Origin: Actinomycetota bacterium
GTDB taxonomy: Bacteria > Actinomycetota > Humimicrobiia > Humimicrobiales > Humimicrobiaceae
Assembly: GCA_023379515.1 (NCBI GenBank)
Contig: JAMCQQ010000087.1
Span: 1 to 6,051 of the forward strand
Reading direction: 5' to 3'
DNA: 6,051 nucleotides
Positions within the stretch are counted from its first letter, which is position 1. Each line of letters opens with the position of its first letter. The notes below the pieces were generated by a model that made no database searches, was not told where the DNA came from, and saw only the letters and a list, made by a program, of their open reading frames with translations. The translations under genes and the position numbers were made by a program. Below are positions 5,889 through 6,051 of this stretch, piece by piece.

Positions 5889-6051
5889 ATGAAATTATCT
5901 GAATACCTAAAAGTAAATAAATTAGGTTTATCTTTTTTATTATCATTTTTTACATTATTAGTCGCGTCTTTGGTGCTGCGAAATATTTTTTCTAAAACAT
6001 ATCCAATATCAATTTTCTTTGTTGCTTTAATTTTTATTTTTTCGCAGCACC
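5889..6051 (+). CDS. Membrane protein, N-terminus only, cut by window edge
   Basis: ATG at 5889 opens a frame that runs to the last base (54 full codons). A short charged N-terminus (MKLSEYLKVNK) precedes a hydrophobic helix at about residues 12-30. A polar turn follows (RNIFSKTYP), then a second hydrophobic segment from about 39 to 51. This looks like the start of a multi-pass inner-membrane protein. In a polysaccharide cluster a flippase, polymerase or membrane glycosyltransferase would fit, but nothing here identifies the family, and a membrane-anchored sensor is equally possible. No strong Shine-Dalgarno lies upstream. The last 12 bases are the right arm of an inverted repeat with 5972-5983, so the extreme end may be an assembly artefact. 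Confidence 0.55.
   Translation, partial: MKLSEYLKVNKLGLSFLLSFFTLLVASLVLRNIFSKTYPISIFFVALIFIFSQH
5972..6051. repeat. Perfect 12-base inverted repeat ending at the window's last base
   Basis: GGTGCTGCGAAA (5972-5983) is the exact reverse complement of TTTCGCAGCACC (6040-6051), with a 56-base T-rich spacer. Both arms lie inside the partial membrane-protein frame. The GC-rich core stands out from the surrounding A/T-rich sequence. Confidence 0.7.

Overview
The window is an AT-rich stretch of bacterial DNA, densely coded on the + strand. It carries part of a cell-surface carbohydrate cluster. All supported genes point rightward and are tightly spaced (0 to about 40 bases apart through position 5644), so positions 1-5644 look like one operon. 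No 16S rRNA or other taxonomic marker is present. The AT-rich composition and the mix of a radical SAM enzyme, tandem sugar-nucleotide epimerases and a heptose kinase are compatible with many uncultured Gram-negative lineages; no phylum can be assigned from this sequence.

Layout. (1) 1-1133: C-terminal part of a radical SAM protein, probably of the cobalamin-binding type, cut by the left edge. (2) 1163-2140: an extended short-chain dehydrogenase/reductase (SDR) of the NAD-dependent epimerase/dehydratase family. (3) 2177-3118: a second such SDR, whose frame is broken by one in-frame TGA inside the dinucleotide-binding glycine loop. (4) 3158-3664: a cupin of the RmlC type (dTDP-4-dehydrorhamnose 3,5-epimerase family). 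(5) 3665-4630: a third SDR whose ATG directly follows the stop of the cupin gene. (6) 4655-5644: a GHMP-family kinase resembling HddA, D-glycero-alpha-D-manno-heptose 7-phosphate kinase. (7) 5645-5888: a T/A-rich gap with an orphan Shine-Dalgarno sequence and a 12-base direct repeat. (8) 5889-6051: the start of a membrane protein, cut by the right edge.

How the genes may work together (inference). HddA makes the 1,7-bisphosphate on the route to GDP-D-glycero-D-manno-heptose. SDRs plus an RmlC-type epimerase are the enzyme classes used to convert GDP-heptose into modified (4-keto, C3/C5-epimerised, reduced, sometimes 6-deoxy) heptoses, as in Campylobacter capsule and Yersinia O-antigen. The radical SAM protein could modify a sugar or lipid in the same pathway. 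GmhA, GmhB, HddC and glycosyltransferases are not in this window and would be expected nearby.

The points most worth a second look are the in-frame TGA at 2207-2209, the absence of the canonical Tyr of the YxxxK dyad in all three SDRs, stem-loops that enclose the stop codons of the first two SDR genes, and a perfect 12-base inverted repeat whose right arm ends exactly at the last base of the window.
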